This document shows positions 8,121-16,231 of a stretch of DNA of 64,000 bases, one piece after another. Both the position numbers and the translations under genes were made by a program. Source of the stretch: Geodermatophilus aquaeductus (GTDB taxonomy: Bacteria; Actinomycetota; Actinomycetes; Mycobacteriales; Geodermatophilaceae); assembly GCF_900182545.1 (NCBI RefSeq), contig NZ_FXTJ01000004.1, positions 310,001-374,000 on the forward strand, written 5' to 3'. How positions within the stretch are numbered: position 1 is the stretch's first letter; every line of letters begins with the position of its first letter. Below the pieces are notes generated by a model that had not been told where the DNA came from, did not search any database, and saw nothing but the letters and a program-made list of their open reading frames with translations.

Positions 8121-8472
8121 CCAGCCCACCGGCCCGGCGGCCACCGCGCCCTACCGCTTCGCTGAGCAGCACACCCCGCCGGCGGCGCAGCGCGTCAGCG
8201 AGGTGGCCCAGACGACCTTCGAGCACGTCTACGAGGTCGACCCCCGCCTCATGCAGACCCACGTCCTCCAGCAGGTGTTCCCCAACTGGGACACGCTGCG
8301 GATCATGCGCAGCCGGCACGACCACCTGGCGTGGATGCACCGGCACTTCGCCGAGAAGGTGGTGACCGGGTCCGAGCTGCTCGCGGAGATCGAGGCCGAG
8401 GCGACCGACGTGCGGGATCCGCAGCAGTCGACCGCCGACACTGGATCGATCAGCGGCCCCGGTGCACGATGA
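8107..8472 (+). CDS. Small conserved-looking protein of unknown function, operon-encoded
   Basis: A 121-residue protein not assigned to a known family. It overlaps the end of the FAD oxidase gene by 14 bases. The middle part (residues 25-90) is rich in aromatic and charged residues, with 'FEHVYEVDPRLMQTHVLQQVFPNWDTLRIM' -like helices and three histidines in 'RHDHLAWMHRHF'. The ends are low in structure. There is no signal peptide or membrane segment. Its place between the oxidase and the aldehyde dehydrogenase suggests an accessory subunit or assembly factor, which is inference from position only. Confidence 0.6.
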   Translation: MRTDDQPTGPAATAPYRFAEQHTPPAAQRVSEVAQTTFEHVYEVDPRLMQTHVLQQVFPNWDTLRIMRSRHDHLAWMHRHFAEKVVTGSELLAEIEAEATDVRDPQQSTADTGSISGPGAR

Positions 8473-8512
8473 CCACCGGATCAGCAGTGGAGTCGAACGG
8501 GAGGGACTGGCA

Positions 8513-9958
8513 GTGAGCGAGAAGCTCGAGCTGCGCAACGTCGTCGGCGGCGAGCACGCCGACACCGCGGACGGCCACCGGATGGACCTGGTCGACCCGT
8601 CCACCGGCGAGGTGTTCGCCTCCGCGCCCGTGTCGGGTCCCGAGGACGTCGACCGCGCCTACCGGGTGGCCGCCGACGCGTTCGAGACGTGGCGGGACAC
8701 CACGCCGTCGGAGCGGCAGCAGGCGCTGCTGCGGCTGGCCGACGCGGTGGAGGAGCACGCCGAGGAGCTGGTGGCGCTGGAGAGCCGCAACACCGGCAAG
8801 CCGATCGGGCTGACCGCCTCGGAGGAGATCCCCCCGATGGTCGACCAGATCCGGTTCTTCGCCGGCGCCGCCCGGACCCTCGAGGGCCGGGCCGCCACGG
8901 AGTACATGAAGGGGCACACCAGCTTCGTCCGGCGGGAGCCGATCGGCGTCGTCGGGCAGGTCACGCCCTGGAACTACCCGATGATGATGGCGGTCTGGAA
9001 GATCGCCCCGGCCCTGGCCGCGGGCAACACCGTCGTCCTCAAGCCCTCCGACACCACCCCGGTGAGCACGCTGCGGCTGGCCGAGCTGGCCGCGGACATC
9101 CTGCCCCCGGGCGTGCTCAACGTCGTCTGCGGCGACCGGGACACCGGCCGCGCCCTGGTGGAGCACCGGATCCCGCAGCTGGTGGCGATCACCGGGTCGG
9201 TGCGGGCCGGCATGGAGGTCGCCGGGGCGGCGGCCAAGGACGTCAAGCGCGTCCACCTGGAGCTCGGCGGCAAGGCGCCGGTGGTCGTCTTCGACGACGC
9301 CGACCTCGAGGCCGCGGCCGAGGCGATCGCCGTCGCCGGGTACTTCAACGCCGGGCAGGACTGCACCGCGGCCTCCCGCGTGCTGGCCGGCCCCGGCATC
9401 CACGACGACTTCGTCGCCGCGCTCACGGAGCAGGCCCGCAACACCGCCACCACGTACGAGAAGGGCGCCGAGGACGAGGACGCCCTCGTCCCGCCGGTGA
9501 ACAACGTCAACCAGCTGGCGCACGTCACCGGCTTCCTCGACCGGGCGCCCGACCACGCCGAGGTCACCGTCGGCGGGCACCGGCAGGGCGACCGCGGCTT
9601 CTTCGTCGAGCCGACCGTGGTGGCCGGCCTCCGGCAGGACGACGAGATGGTGCAGCGGGAGATCTTCGGCCCGGTCATCACCGTCCAGCGCTTCACCGAC
9701 GAGGACGAGGCGGTGCGCTGGGCCAACGGCGTGGAGCTGGGGCTGGCCTCCAGCGTGTGGACGCGGGACTTCGGCCGCGCGATGCGGATGAGCAAGCGGC
9801 TGGACTTCGGCTGCGTGTGGATCAACACCCACATCCCGCTCGTCGCCGAGATGCCGCACGGCGGGTTCAAGCACTCCGGCTACGGCAAGGACCTCTCGCT
9901 GTACGGCCTGGAGGACTACACCCGCATCAAGCACGTCATGGCCAACATCGAGTCCTGA
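8513..9958 (+). CDS. Aldehyde dehydrogenase (betaine/aminobutyraldehyde dehydrogenase-like)
   Basis: A 481-residue NAD(P)-dependent aldehyde dehydrogenase. The family signatures are present: 'GQVTPWNYP' and 'KPSDTTPVSTL' for cofactor binding, the general-base glutamate in 'LELGGKAPVVVF', and the catalytic Cys284 in 'NAGQDCTAAS'. The start is set at GTG 8513, with a purine-rich GGGAGGGA eight bases upstream. An ATG at 8462 is possible but would overlap the small gene. The sequence most resembles gamma-aminobutyraldehyde and betaine aldehyde dehydrogenases. It probably oxidises the aldehyde formed by the preceding flavoprotein system to an acid, ending the pathway encoded in this operon. Confidence 0.9.
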   Translation: MSEKLELRNVVGGEHADTADGHRMDLVDPSTGEVFASAPVSGPEDVDRAYRVAADAFETWRDTTPSERQQALLRLADAVEEHAEELVALESRNTGKPIGLTASEEIPPMVDQIRFFAGAARTLEGRAATEYMKGHTSFVRREPIGVVGQVTPWNYPMMMAVWKIAPALAAGNTVVLKPSDTTPVSTLRLAELAADILPPGVLNVVCGDRDTGRALVEHRIPQLVAITGSVRAGMEVAGAAAKDVKRVHLELGGKAPVVVFDDADLEAAAEAIAVAGYFNAGQDCTAASRVLAGPGIHDDFVAALTEQARNTATTYEKGAEDEDALVPPVNNVNQLAHVTGFLDRAPDHAEVTVGGHRQGDRGFFVEPTVVAGLRQDDEMVQREIFGPVITVQRFTDEDEAVRWANGVELGLASSVWTRDFGRAMRMSKRLDFGCVWINTHIPLVAEMPHGGFKHSGYGKDLSLYGLEDYTRIKHVMANIES

Positions 9959-9986
9959 GGCGCATCGAGTCCTGACGGCACGCGAC

Positions 9987-10016
9987 GAGGCCCCGGTCCG
10001 ATCGGACCGGGGCCTC
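9987..10016. terminator. 30-bp perfect palindrome between convergent genes
   Basis: A perfect palindrome can fold into a 13-bp stem with a GATC loop in either transcript. It lies 28 bases after the stop of the plus-strand aldehyde dehydrogenase and 17 bases from the stop of the minus-strand one, so it should end both messages. Confidence 0.8.
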
Positions 10017-10033
10017 GCTGCATCCCGGCCGCG

Positions 10034-11476
10034 TCAGACGTCGATGCCGGTGAGGACGAGGACCCGCTCCTCGGTGAGGTCCTCCATGGCCGCGTGCACA
10101 CCCTCGCGGCCGGTGCCGGAGTCCTTCACCCCGCCGTAGGGCATCTGGTCGGCGCGGAAGCTCGGGACGTCACCGACCACCACTCCCCCGACCTCGAGCA
10201 CCCGGGCCGCGCGGAAGGCCACCTGCAGGTCGCGGGTGAAGACGCCGGCCTGCAGCCCGAACCGGCTGTCGTTGACCCGCGCGAAGGCCTCGTCCACGGA
10301 GTCCACCGTGTCGAGGACGACGACCGGCCCGAAGACCTCCTCGCACGAGACCCGCGCGTCCGCCGGCACGCCGGTGAGCACGGTGGGCGCGTACGAGGCG
10401 CCGTTCCGGGTGCCGCCGGTGAGGACGCGCGCGCCCGCGGCCACCGCGTCGGCCACCCAGCTCTCCACCCGGCGGGCGGCCTGCTCGTCGATCAGCGGGC
10501 CGACGTCGGTGGCGTCGTCCGTGGGGTCGCCGGTGACCAGCTTGCCGACCGCCTCGACCACCCGGTCGGTGAGCGCGGCGGCGACGTCGCGGTGGGCGAA
10601 GACCCGCTGCACCGAGATGCAGGACTGCCCGGCCTGGTACATCGCGAAGGTGGCGATGCGGGAGGCCGCCCAGTCCAGCGCCGCCTCGTCCTGGTCGGGC
10701 GCGACGACGGCCGCGGCGTTGCCGCCGAGCTCGAGGGTCACGTGCTTGCGCGGCACCGACTCGCGGATCGACCAGCCGACCGGCACCGATCCGGTGAAGG
10801 AGACGACCGGCAGCCGCGGGTCCTGCACCAGCCGTGCGGCGACCTCGTTGGGCACCGGGAGCACCGACCACGCCCCGGCGGGCAGGTCCGTCTCGGCCAG
10901 GATCTCGCCCAGGAGCAGCGCGGTCAGCGGCGTGGCAGGCGCGGGCTTGAGCACGATCGGCGCCCCGACCGCAATCGCCGGCGCGACCTTGTGGGCCACG
11001 AGGTTGAGCGGGAAGTTGAACGGGGCGATGCCGAGGACGGGGCCGCGGGGGACGCGCCGCACGAGCGCCATCCGCCCGGTCGCGGCGGGGTCGGTGTCCA
11101 GCCGCTGCAGGCTGCCCGACCAGCGGCGGGCCTCCTCGGCGCCCCAGCGGAACGTCGAGACGGCGCGGGTCACCTCCAGGCGCGACCACTTCAGCGGCTT
11201 GCCCGACTCGGCGGTGATCAGCGCGGCCACCTCCTCGCTGCGCTCGGCGAGCCGCCGGGAGACGTGGTCGAGGGCGGCCGCCCGCACGTGGGCGGGCAGC
11301 GCGGCGCACACGGTCCGGGCCCCCGCGGCGGCCGACACCGCGGCCTCGACGTCGTCGGCGGTGGCGTTCGTCGTCCGCCCGGCCTCGGCACCGTCGAACG
11401 GCGAGCGCACCGCGACGACGTCGGTGCCGGTACGGGGCCGGCCGGCGACCCAGTAGGGCGCAGGGGACGGGGCCAT
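10034..11476 (-). CDS. Aldehyde dehydrogenase family protein
   Basis: A 480-residue NAD(P)+-dependent aldehyde dehydrogenase, clearly different in sequence from the one at 8.5-10 kb. It has 'GIAPFNFPLNL' and 'KPAPATPLTALLL' for cofactor binding, catalytic base Glu249 in 'LELGGNAAAV' and nucleophile Cys286 in 'QAGQSCISVQ'. The ATG at 11476 follows GAGGAGG. The pattern resembles lactaldehyde/glyceraldehyde-type and general aliphatic aldehyde dehydrogenases. It is divergent from a TetR regulator of MftR type, and a remnant of a mycofactocin-coupled SDR lies 3 kb away, so it may once have worked with a mycofactocin-dependent alcohol dehydrogenase. That link is inference. Confidence 0.9.
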   Translation of the reverse strand: MAPSPAPYWVAGRPRTGTDVVAVRSPFDGAEAGRTTNATADDVEAAVSAAAGARTVCAALPAHVRAAALDHVSRRLAERSEEVAALITAESGKPLKWSRLEVTRAVSTFRWGAEEARRWSGSLQRLDTDPAATGRMALVRRVPRGPVLGIAPFNFPLNLVAHKVAPAIAVGAPIVLKPAPATPLTALLLGEILAETDLPAGAWSVLPVPNEVAARLVQDPRLPVVSFTGSVPVGWSIRESVPRKHVTLELGGNAAAVVAPDQDEAALDWAASRIATFAMYQAGQSCISVQRVFAHRDVAAALTDRVVEAVGKLVTGDPTDDATDVGPLIDEQAARRVESWVADAVAAGARVLTGGTRNGASYAPTVLTGVPADARVSCEEVFGPVVVLDTVDSVDEAFARVNDSRFGLQAGVFTRDLQVAFRAARVLEVGGVVVGDVPSFRADQMPYGGVKDSGTGREGVHAAMEDLTEERVLVLTGIDV

Positions 11477-11671
11477 GGGGTCCTCCTCGGGACGTGCGGG
11501 CAGGTCCCGAATCTGCTGGACACCGCACCCCCGGGGCGAGGGCCGATCTGTCCATGCCGCGGCCCGACGGGCTCCGGGATGGCGCCCCCGCCGCCTGGCC
11601 GGACCGGTGGCCGGCACCGGCACCCGGGCCGGAGCCGGACCGGGCGGAGCCGATGGGGCACCATCGCCGGC

Positions 11672-12274
11672 GTGGGGACCGAACCGGCGCGGCTGCGCGG
11701 GGACCGTGGCGGCCGGCCGGCGGCGACCACGCCCCACCAGCTCGCGGCGGTGGCCCAACGGCTGTTCCTCGAGCGCGGGTTCGACGCCACCAGCGTCGAC
11801 GACATCGCGCTGGCGGCCGGCATCGGCCGCCGCACGTTCTTCCGGTACTTCCCGACCAAGGCCGACGTCCTGTTCGTCGAGTCCGACGCCGAGCTGCGCC
11901 GGCTCGAGGAGCACCTCGCCGGGGGCGGCCGCACCGAGCGCTACCAGGACGTCCTGGCCCGTTCGGTGGTCGCCGCCCTGCGGTTCCCGGAGGAGGAGCG
12001 CGAGTGGGCCCGGCAGCGCGCCCAGCTGCTGCTCACGGTGCCCGCGGTCCAGGCACACGCCATGTCGCGGTACACCGCCTGGCGCGCCGCCGCCGCGAGG
12101 TTCGCCGCCGACCACTCCGGGCAGGCGCCCGACGCGCTCTTCCCGCTCGCGGTGGGGCAGGCCGTGCTCGCCGCGACCCTGACCGCCCACGAGCACTGGC
12201 TGGCCCGTCCGGAGGCCGACCTCTTCGAGGTGCTCACCCGCTGCCTCGACCTCCTGCTGCCGCCCGGTCCCTGA
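11672..12274 (+). CDS. TetR-family regulator, MftR-like
   Basis: A 200-residue TetR protein. Residues about 15-65 hold the helix-turn-helix, with 'FLERGFDATSVDDIALAAGIGRRTFFRYF' -like spacing that closely resembles the mycofactocin-system regulator MftR; the C-terminal helices form a short ligand pocket. The start is GTG 11672, the first in-frame start near the HTH; upstream ATG 11580 would add an arginine/proline-rich stretch without family resemblance. It is divergent from the aldehyde dehydrogenase, which it probably controls. MftR proteins respond to acyl-CoA; whether this one does cannot be seen. No mftA-F biosynthesis genes are in the window. Confidence 0.75.
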   Translation: MGTEPARLRGDRGGRPAATTPHQLAAVAQRLFLERGFDATSVDDIALAAGIGRRTFFRYFPTKADVLFVESDAELRRLEEHLAGGGRTERYQDVLARSVVAALRFPEEEREWARQRAQLLLTVPAVQAHAMSRYTAWRAAAARFAADHSGQAPDALFPLAVGQAVLAATLTAHEHWLARPEADLFEVLTRCLDLLLPPGP

Positions 12275-12275
12275 G

Positions 12276-12296
12276 GCCCGCCCGGTCCCCGCGGGC
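12276..12296. terminator. GC-rich hairpin between convergent TetR and VWA genes
   Basis: GCCCGC (12276-12281) and GCGGGC (12291-12296) form a six-base stem around a nine-base loop in the 22-base gap between two convergent genes. It is short but rightly placed for a shared terminator. Confidence 0.45.
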
Positions 12297-13142
12297 TCAG
12301 CCCGCGAACGCCCGGCCCAGCGCCGGGGCGACGTCGCGGTGGGTGCGGATCCGCGCGAGCCGGCCGCGCCCGGCCTGCGCCAGCTCCCGGGCCAGGTGCA
12401 CGTCCTGCTCACCGGAGACGTCGAGCAGGACGTCGAGCCGGGGCAGGCGGGCCGCCGACGGCCGCGGGTCGGGTCCGGCGTTGTGCACGCAGTCGGACAG
12501 CAGCACCACGCGGGCGTCGCGGGCCGGCACCCGCGCGAGCTCGCGCGCCGCCTGCTGCAGCGGGAAGGCGACGTTGGTGAGACCCCGCGCCGGGATCGCC
12601 AGCAGCTGGTCGAGCAGCACCAGCGGCGCGACCGGCTGCCCGAGGCGCAGGAGGAAGGCGGCGTCGGACCAGAAGGCGAGCACGGCCAGGTCGTCGCGGG
12701 ACAGCTCGCCGGCCAGGGCCGCCACGGTGGCCGCCGCCGTGCGGATCCGTTCGCCGCGCATCGACCCCGAGACGTCGACGGCCAGGACGACCGACCGCCG
12801 GGTGCGCACCCGCTCGCGGACGACGACGTCCTCGTCCTCGGGCAGCGGGCGCTCGGCCAGCACCTCGATCGTCCGGTCGAGGTCGATGTCGTCCCCGCCC
12901 CCGCGGTACGGGACGCTGGCCAGGTCGCCGGCGCCGCGCCGCGACAGCGTGTCGTGGCGCGGGCGGGGCACCGACAGCCGGGTGGCGATCTGCCGCGCCC
13001 GGGCACGCACCGCCGGGTCGGGGCCCGGTCCCTCGGCGGGCAGGGTCACCAGCTCGGCGGGCTCGTCGGTGGTCCCCGGGGCGCTGCCGCCGGCCGGTGG
13101 CGGACCCCCGCGCCGCCGTCCGCCGGGCAGCGCGGTGAGCAC
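12297..13142 (-). CDS. VWA-domain protein, partner of MoxR ATPase
   Basis: From the GTG at 13142 the protein has 281 residues. A von Willebrand factor A domain occupies the last 190, with the metal-binding MIDAS motif 'VDVSGSMRG' and the later threonine and aspartate positions in 'GLTNVAF' and 'LLSDCVH'. MoxR/VWA pairs act as chaperone-like systems that insert metals or cofactors into enzymes such as alcohol dehydrogenases. The frame stays open upstream to the MoxR stop at 13284 and reads like protein (arginine/proline-rich, then 'KELSEEPTLFD'), but contains no ATG, GTG or TTG. The true N-terminus may therefore be longer and start at a rare codon, or the ends of the pair have changed. Confidence 0.75.
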   Translation of the reverse strand: MLTALPGGRRRGGPPPAGGSAPGTTDEPAELVTLPAEGPGPDPAVRARARQIATRLSVPRPRHDTLSRRGAGDLASVPYRGGGDDIDLDRTIEVLAERPLPEDEDVVVRERVRTRRSVVLAVDVSGSMRGERIRTAAATVAALAGELSRDDLAVLAFWSDAAFLLRLGQPVAPLVLLDQLLAIPARGLTNVAFPLQQAARELARVPARDARVVLLSDCVHNAGPDPRPSAARLPRLDVLLDVSGEQDVHLARELAQAGRGRLARIRTHRDVAPALGRAFAG

Positions 13143-13283
13143 GCTGCCACCCCCGCCCGCCGGGGTCCGGTCGAACAGGGTCGGCTCCTCCGACAGCTCC
13201 TTGGGCCTGCGCCGCAGCGGCGGCCGGGCCGACGGGCGGGGCGGGCCCGGCCGGCGGAGCGGCGAGTCGGCCTCGACGGCTCT

Positions 13284-14174
13284 TCAACCGGGCGCGGCTG
13301 CCGCCGGCGTCAGGACGAAGCGGTCCTCCCAGATCTCGCGCAGCACCCGCTCGGGCGTGGTCTCGGCCGCCTCGTCGAGGTGGATCCGCCCGGACAGGGC
13401 CACGACCATCGCGTCGTGGACGGTCGGCGCGTAGCGGTCGTCGCCCGGGCCGGCGATCCCGCGCAGCTCGGCCAGTTGCAGAGCCACCAGCACCGTGTCG
13501 ATCGCGCCGCGGACGCTGCTGCCCTGCCGGACGTCGGGGTGTGCCCGCGTCGCCCGGGTCACCGCGACGCCGTCGGCCACCAGCGCCGTCCGCAGCTCCC
13601 CCTCCGCCCCGCCGGCCCGCAGCGCGACGATGTCCCGCTCGGCCGGCTCGTCCTGGTAGCCGATCGCCAGGCGGCACAGCCGGTCGTGGACGCTGGTCGA
13701 CAGCCGCGTCGTCCCGACGTTGTCGTAGGGGTTCATCGAGGCGATCACCCGGAACGTCGGCGCGGCGGTGACCGTACCGACCCGGGGAACGGCGATGGTC
13801 CGGTCGGCGATCGCCGTCAGCAGGGTGTTGAGGGTGTCCTCGGGCGCCCGGTTGAACTCCTCGATGTAGAGGAAGCCGCCCCGTTCCATCGCCTCGACCA
13901 GCGGACCCGGCACGAAGTTGTCGGCGCTGTAGTCCTCGCGCAGCACGCGCGCCGGGTTGTGGTGGCCGACGATCTTCGCGGGGGTCAGGTCGGCGTTGCC
14001 CTCGACGAACAGCAGCGGGATGCCCCACTCCGCGGTGATCGCCTTGAGGATCGTCGTCTTGCTGGTGCCCGGCGGCCCCTCGAGCACGAGGTCGCGCCCG
14101 GCGGCGACGGCCGCGAGGACGAGGTCCAGCTCGTCCTCGCGGCCGACGATCCGCGCGGCGACCCGCGCCCGCAC
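13284..14174 (-). CDS. MoxR-family AAA+ ATPase
   Basis: A 296-residue AAA+ protein with Walker A 'GPPGTSKT' (about residue 34), Walker B 'LYIEEFNRA', sensor 1 'VIASMNPYDN' and an arginine-finger region, as in MoxR and CbbQ/NorQ ATPases. The start is GTG 14174; a purine-rich GAGGGGAG further up would fit a slightly longer form beginning at a non-standard codon. It lies 37 bases after the stop of the SDR remnant and shares that gene's promoter region, so the deletion in the SDR probably left MoxR/VWA expression intact. Its client enzyme is not identifiable here. Confidence 0.85.
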   Translation of the reverse strand: MRARVAARIVGREDELDLVLAAVAAGRDLVLEGPPGTSKTTILKAITAEWGIPLLFVEGNADLTPAKIVGHHNPARVLREDYSADNFVPGPLVEAMERGGFLYIEEFNRAPEDTLNTLLTAIADRTIAVPRVGTVTAAPTFRVIASMNPYDNVGTTRLSTSVHDRLCRLAIGYQDEPAERDIVALRAGGAEGELRTALVADGVAVTRATRAHPDVRQGSSVRGAIDTVLVALQLAELRGIAGPGDDRYAPTVHDAMVVALSGRIHLDEAAETTPERVLREIWEDRFVLTPAAAAPG

Positions 14175-14211
14175 GTCCGCGATGGCGGCCGGCGCGCTCA
14201 GCGTGCTCCCC

Positions 14212-14322
14212 TCACTTCTGGGTCGAGCCGGCGTCGACCGGCAGGGTCACGCCGGTGTGGCTGCGCCCCTGACCGCGGGCGGCGCCCGTGACGAACGCGA
14301 CCTTGCCCTCCACACGACCCAT
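14212..14322 (-). pseudogene. Remnant of a mycofactocin-coupled SDR oxidoreductase (internal deletion)
   Basis: The frame encodes only 36 residues: the first 22 are the N-terminus of a mycofactocin-coupled short-chain dehydrogenase ('VEGKVAFVTGAARGQGRSH', with the TGxxxGxG nucleotide-binding motif), and the last 14 are that family's C-terminus ('TGVTLPVDAGSTQK'). About 235 middle residues, including the Ser-Tyr-Lys active site, are missing in frame. ATG, ribosome-binding sequence GGGAGGGG, promoter region and stop are all intact. Full-length members have about 270 residues and use a tightly bound NAD recycled by mycofactocin. The remnant cannot be an enzyme; whether the 36-residue peptide is still made is unknown. 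Confidence 0.85.
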
Positions 14323-14366
14323 GACCGGCCCCTCCCGTCTCGCGGTGTGATGTCGGCCACACGTTA

Positions 14367-14381
14367 TGGCACCCGATGCCA
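14367..14381 (-). promoter_or_regulatory. Inverted repeat in the promoter of the SDR remnant/MoxR/VWA unit
   Basis: TGGCA and TGCCA flank a five-base centre (TGGCATCGGGTGCCA on the minus strand), about 45 bases before the ATG of the remnant. The site overlaps a weak -35/-10 pair (TTCCAC, 16 bases, CATAAC). It looks like a regulator site that survived the deletion. The rest of 14323-14443 shows no gene. Confidence 0.4.
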
Positions 14382-14443
14382 GAAGTGGAAGGGGCAGGTC
14401 GGAGTCCCGCGTCGGTTCGACCCCGGCCACCTGCTCCGAGGAG

Positions 14444-15310
14444 TCAGTCCGCGGTGGTCCGCGACGTGCGGCCGTGCCGGCGGAAGCGGGCCAGCATGTC
14501 CCCGAACAGCAGCCGGGTGTCGACGTCGGTGTAGACCCGCCGCTCGCCCTGTCCCTGTCCCGGGGTCACGGTGGCCCGGCTGGACTCGACCGACAGCGCG
14601 GTGACGAGGACCGGCGGGCTGTCGCCCAGCGGCCACACCCCCTCGACGTCGAGCCACTCCGGCGGGTCCACGAAGTGCGACCACAGCCACTCGCCCAGCG
14701 CACCGGAGCCGGCGAGGTCCTCCTCCAGCTCGGCGACGGAGTACGCGCACTGCCGGTAGGCCTCCACGGGGAACTGGTGCACGGTCAGCCCCGGGTGCCC
14801 GAGGACGTACCGTGCCGCCTCCGCGTCGGCCTCCCGGTTGTACTCGAACCGCCCCTCCTCCACCGCCCCGCCGACCCACACCAGGGTCGTGCGGGCGGCG
14901 ACGTCGGGCGCCTGCCGCAGCGCGTCGGCGACGTTGGTGAGCGGACCGCCGCAGACGACGTACAGCGGGAGCGGGTCCGCCCGCCTCGCCGCCTCGACGA
15001 CGACCTCCGCGGCGGCCGACGTCCCCGGCCGCGACGGGTCGAAGGTGCCCTCCCGGCCGGCGGCGACCGGGGGCCGGGTGTGCCCGCCGACGACGTCGAG
15101 CAGCTCCTCGGCCAGCGCAGCCCCGTCGGCGGCCCGCGGCCTCGCGACGGGGAAGCGGGGGTCGAGCGGCGTGCTGGTGACGGCCTCGACCCGGTTGGTG
15201 GGTGAGAGCAGGTGGTGGGCGAGCGCGACGAGCCCGTCGGGGTCGCCGGACCAGTCGTTGTCGACGACCACGCGGGTCCTCGGCCGCAGGGGCAGGCGCG
15301 GCCGGCTCAC
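14444..15310 (-). CDS. Nucleoside hydrolase-like protein
   Basis: A 288-residue protein of the inosine-uridine nucleoside N-ribohydrolase fold. The N-terminal calcium-binding pattern appears as 'VVVDNDWSGDPDG', a variant of the usual DTDxxxDD, followed later by 'VVCGGPLTNVADAL' and 'TLVWVGGAV', which line the active site in this family. GTG at 15310 overlaps the stop of the preceding esterase gene in its corrected frame (GTGA). In the sequence as given the esterase frame reads straight into this gene, so an automatic caller would fuse them. It is the last gene of the first island's operon. A role in hydrolysing an N- or O-glycosidic bond of a degradation product is possible but not shown. Confidence 0.75.
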   Translation of the reverse strand: MSRPRLPLRPRTRVVVDNDWSGDPDGLVALAHHLLSPTNRVEAVTSTPLDPRFPVARPRAADGAALAEELLDVVGGHTRPPVAAGREGTFDPSRPGTSAAAEVVVEAARRADPLPLYVVCGGPLTNVADALRQAPDVAARTTLVWVGGAVEEGRFEYNREADAEAARYVLGHPGLTVHQFPVEAYRQCAYSVAELEEDLAGSGALGEWLWSHFVDPPEWLDVEGVWPLGDSPPVLVTALSVESSRATVTPGQGQGERRVYTDVDTRLLFGDMLARFRRHGRTSRTTAD

Positions 15311-16231
15311 CGGGCGGGCGTCCCGCGCAGCGCGTCGGCCAGGTACCGGACGGTGAGGCCGACGACCGCGTCGGCGTCGTCGTACCCGTCCCAGCCGGTG
15401 GCCGGCGCCGGGGACGCTCTCCAGCCGCACGTCGGCGCCGGCGTCCCGGAGCGCGCGGGCCAGCAGCTCGCTCTGCGCGTGCGGGACGACGCGGTCGGCG
15501 GTGCCGTGCACGAGCAGGAACGGCGGCGCGCCGGCGTGCGCGTGCACGACCGGGCTGGCCAGCTCCCGGGTGGCGTCGTCGACCCCGTCGAGGAGCACCT
15601 CCAGCGGCGGGACGAGGTCCTCGGGCGGCAGCGCGGCCGCGACCTCGGGGGGCAGCTCCGTCTCCGGCATCGTGGCCGCGTCGGCCACGCCGTACCAGTC
15701 GACGACCGCGTCGACGGCGCTGGAGGGTCCCCGCACCCCGACGGCGCCCTCGAGGTCGGGGCGGTCGGCGGTCAGGGCGACCAGCGCGGCCAGGTGGCCG
15801 CCGGCCGACTCACCGGCGATCCCGACCCGCCCGCCGTCGATCCCGAGCCCGGCGGCGTGGTGGCGCAGCCAGCGGACCGCGGCCTTGACGTCGTGCAGCT
15901 GGGCGGGGAAGGGAGCCTCCCGGGCGTGCCGGTACTCGACGGTCGCCACGGCCAGCCCGGCCGCCAGCAGCTCCTCGAACAGCAGGCCAGGCCGCAGGGA
16001 CCCCGGCAGCAGGTGGCGGTTGCCGACCATCCACGCACCGCCGTGGACCCACACGACCACCGCGGGGAGCGCCGGGACGGCCGGCACCCAGAGGTCCAGC
16101 TCCAGGGCGCGGTACCCGGACACGGCCGCGTAGACGGCTCCGGGGTGGTGGCGCGTGCCGTCGTCGCGGACCCACGGCGCGGGCGGGGGCAGCGACGGGG
16201 CGAGGAAGGGGTCGGCGGGCAGCTCGGTCAT
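15307..16231 (-). pseudogene. Alpha/beta hydrolase (HSL-type esterase) with one-base frameshift near its end
   Basis: The ATG at 16231 begins an esterase/lipase of the hormone-sensitive-lipase type: oxyanion-hole motif 'VVWVHGGAWMVGN', nucleophile elbow 'GIAGESAGGHLAA', acid in 'VHGTADRVVP', and catalytic His in 'VPGAGH'. Just after that histidine (about 15392-15399) the frame turns into an arginine-rich string and runs on into the nucleoside hydrolase. Dropping one base restores a normal ending, 'WDGYDDADAVVGLTVRYLADAL', with a stop at 15307 that overlaps the next start. The unit is 925 bases long, one more than a multiple of three. All triad residues precede the shift, so activity may survive. 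A sequencing error is an equally good explanation. Confidence 0.75.

Noticed and set aside
10034-14322. A complete mycofactocin locus
   Set aside because: Only an MftR-like regulator, an aldehyde dehydrogenase and an SDR remnant are present. No mftA precursor peptide, radical SAM mftC or glycosyltransferase mftF was found in the window.
14391-14437. tRNA-like T-arm (GTCGG-TTCGACC-CCGGC) with a possible acceptor strand
   Set aside because: The T stem-loop is good and a six-base GCAGGT/ACCTGC pairing surrounds it, but no D-arm or anticodon arm precedes it, so it is not a tRNA gene. It could be a chance fold or a tRNA-end remnant.
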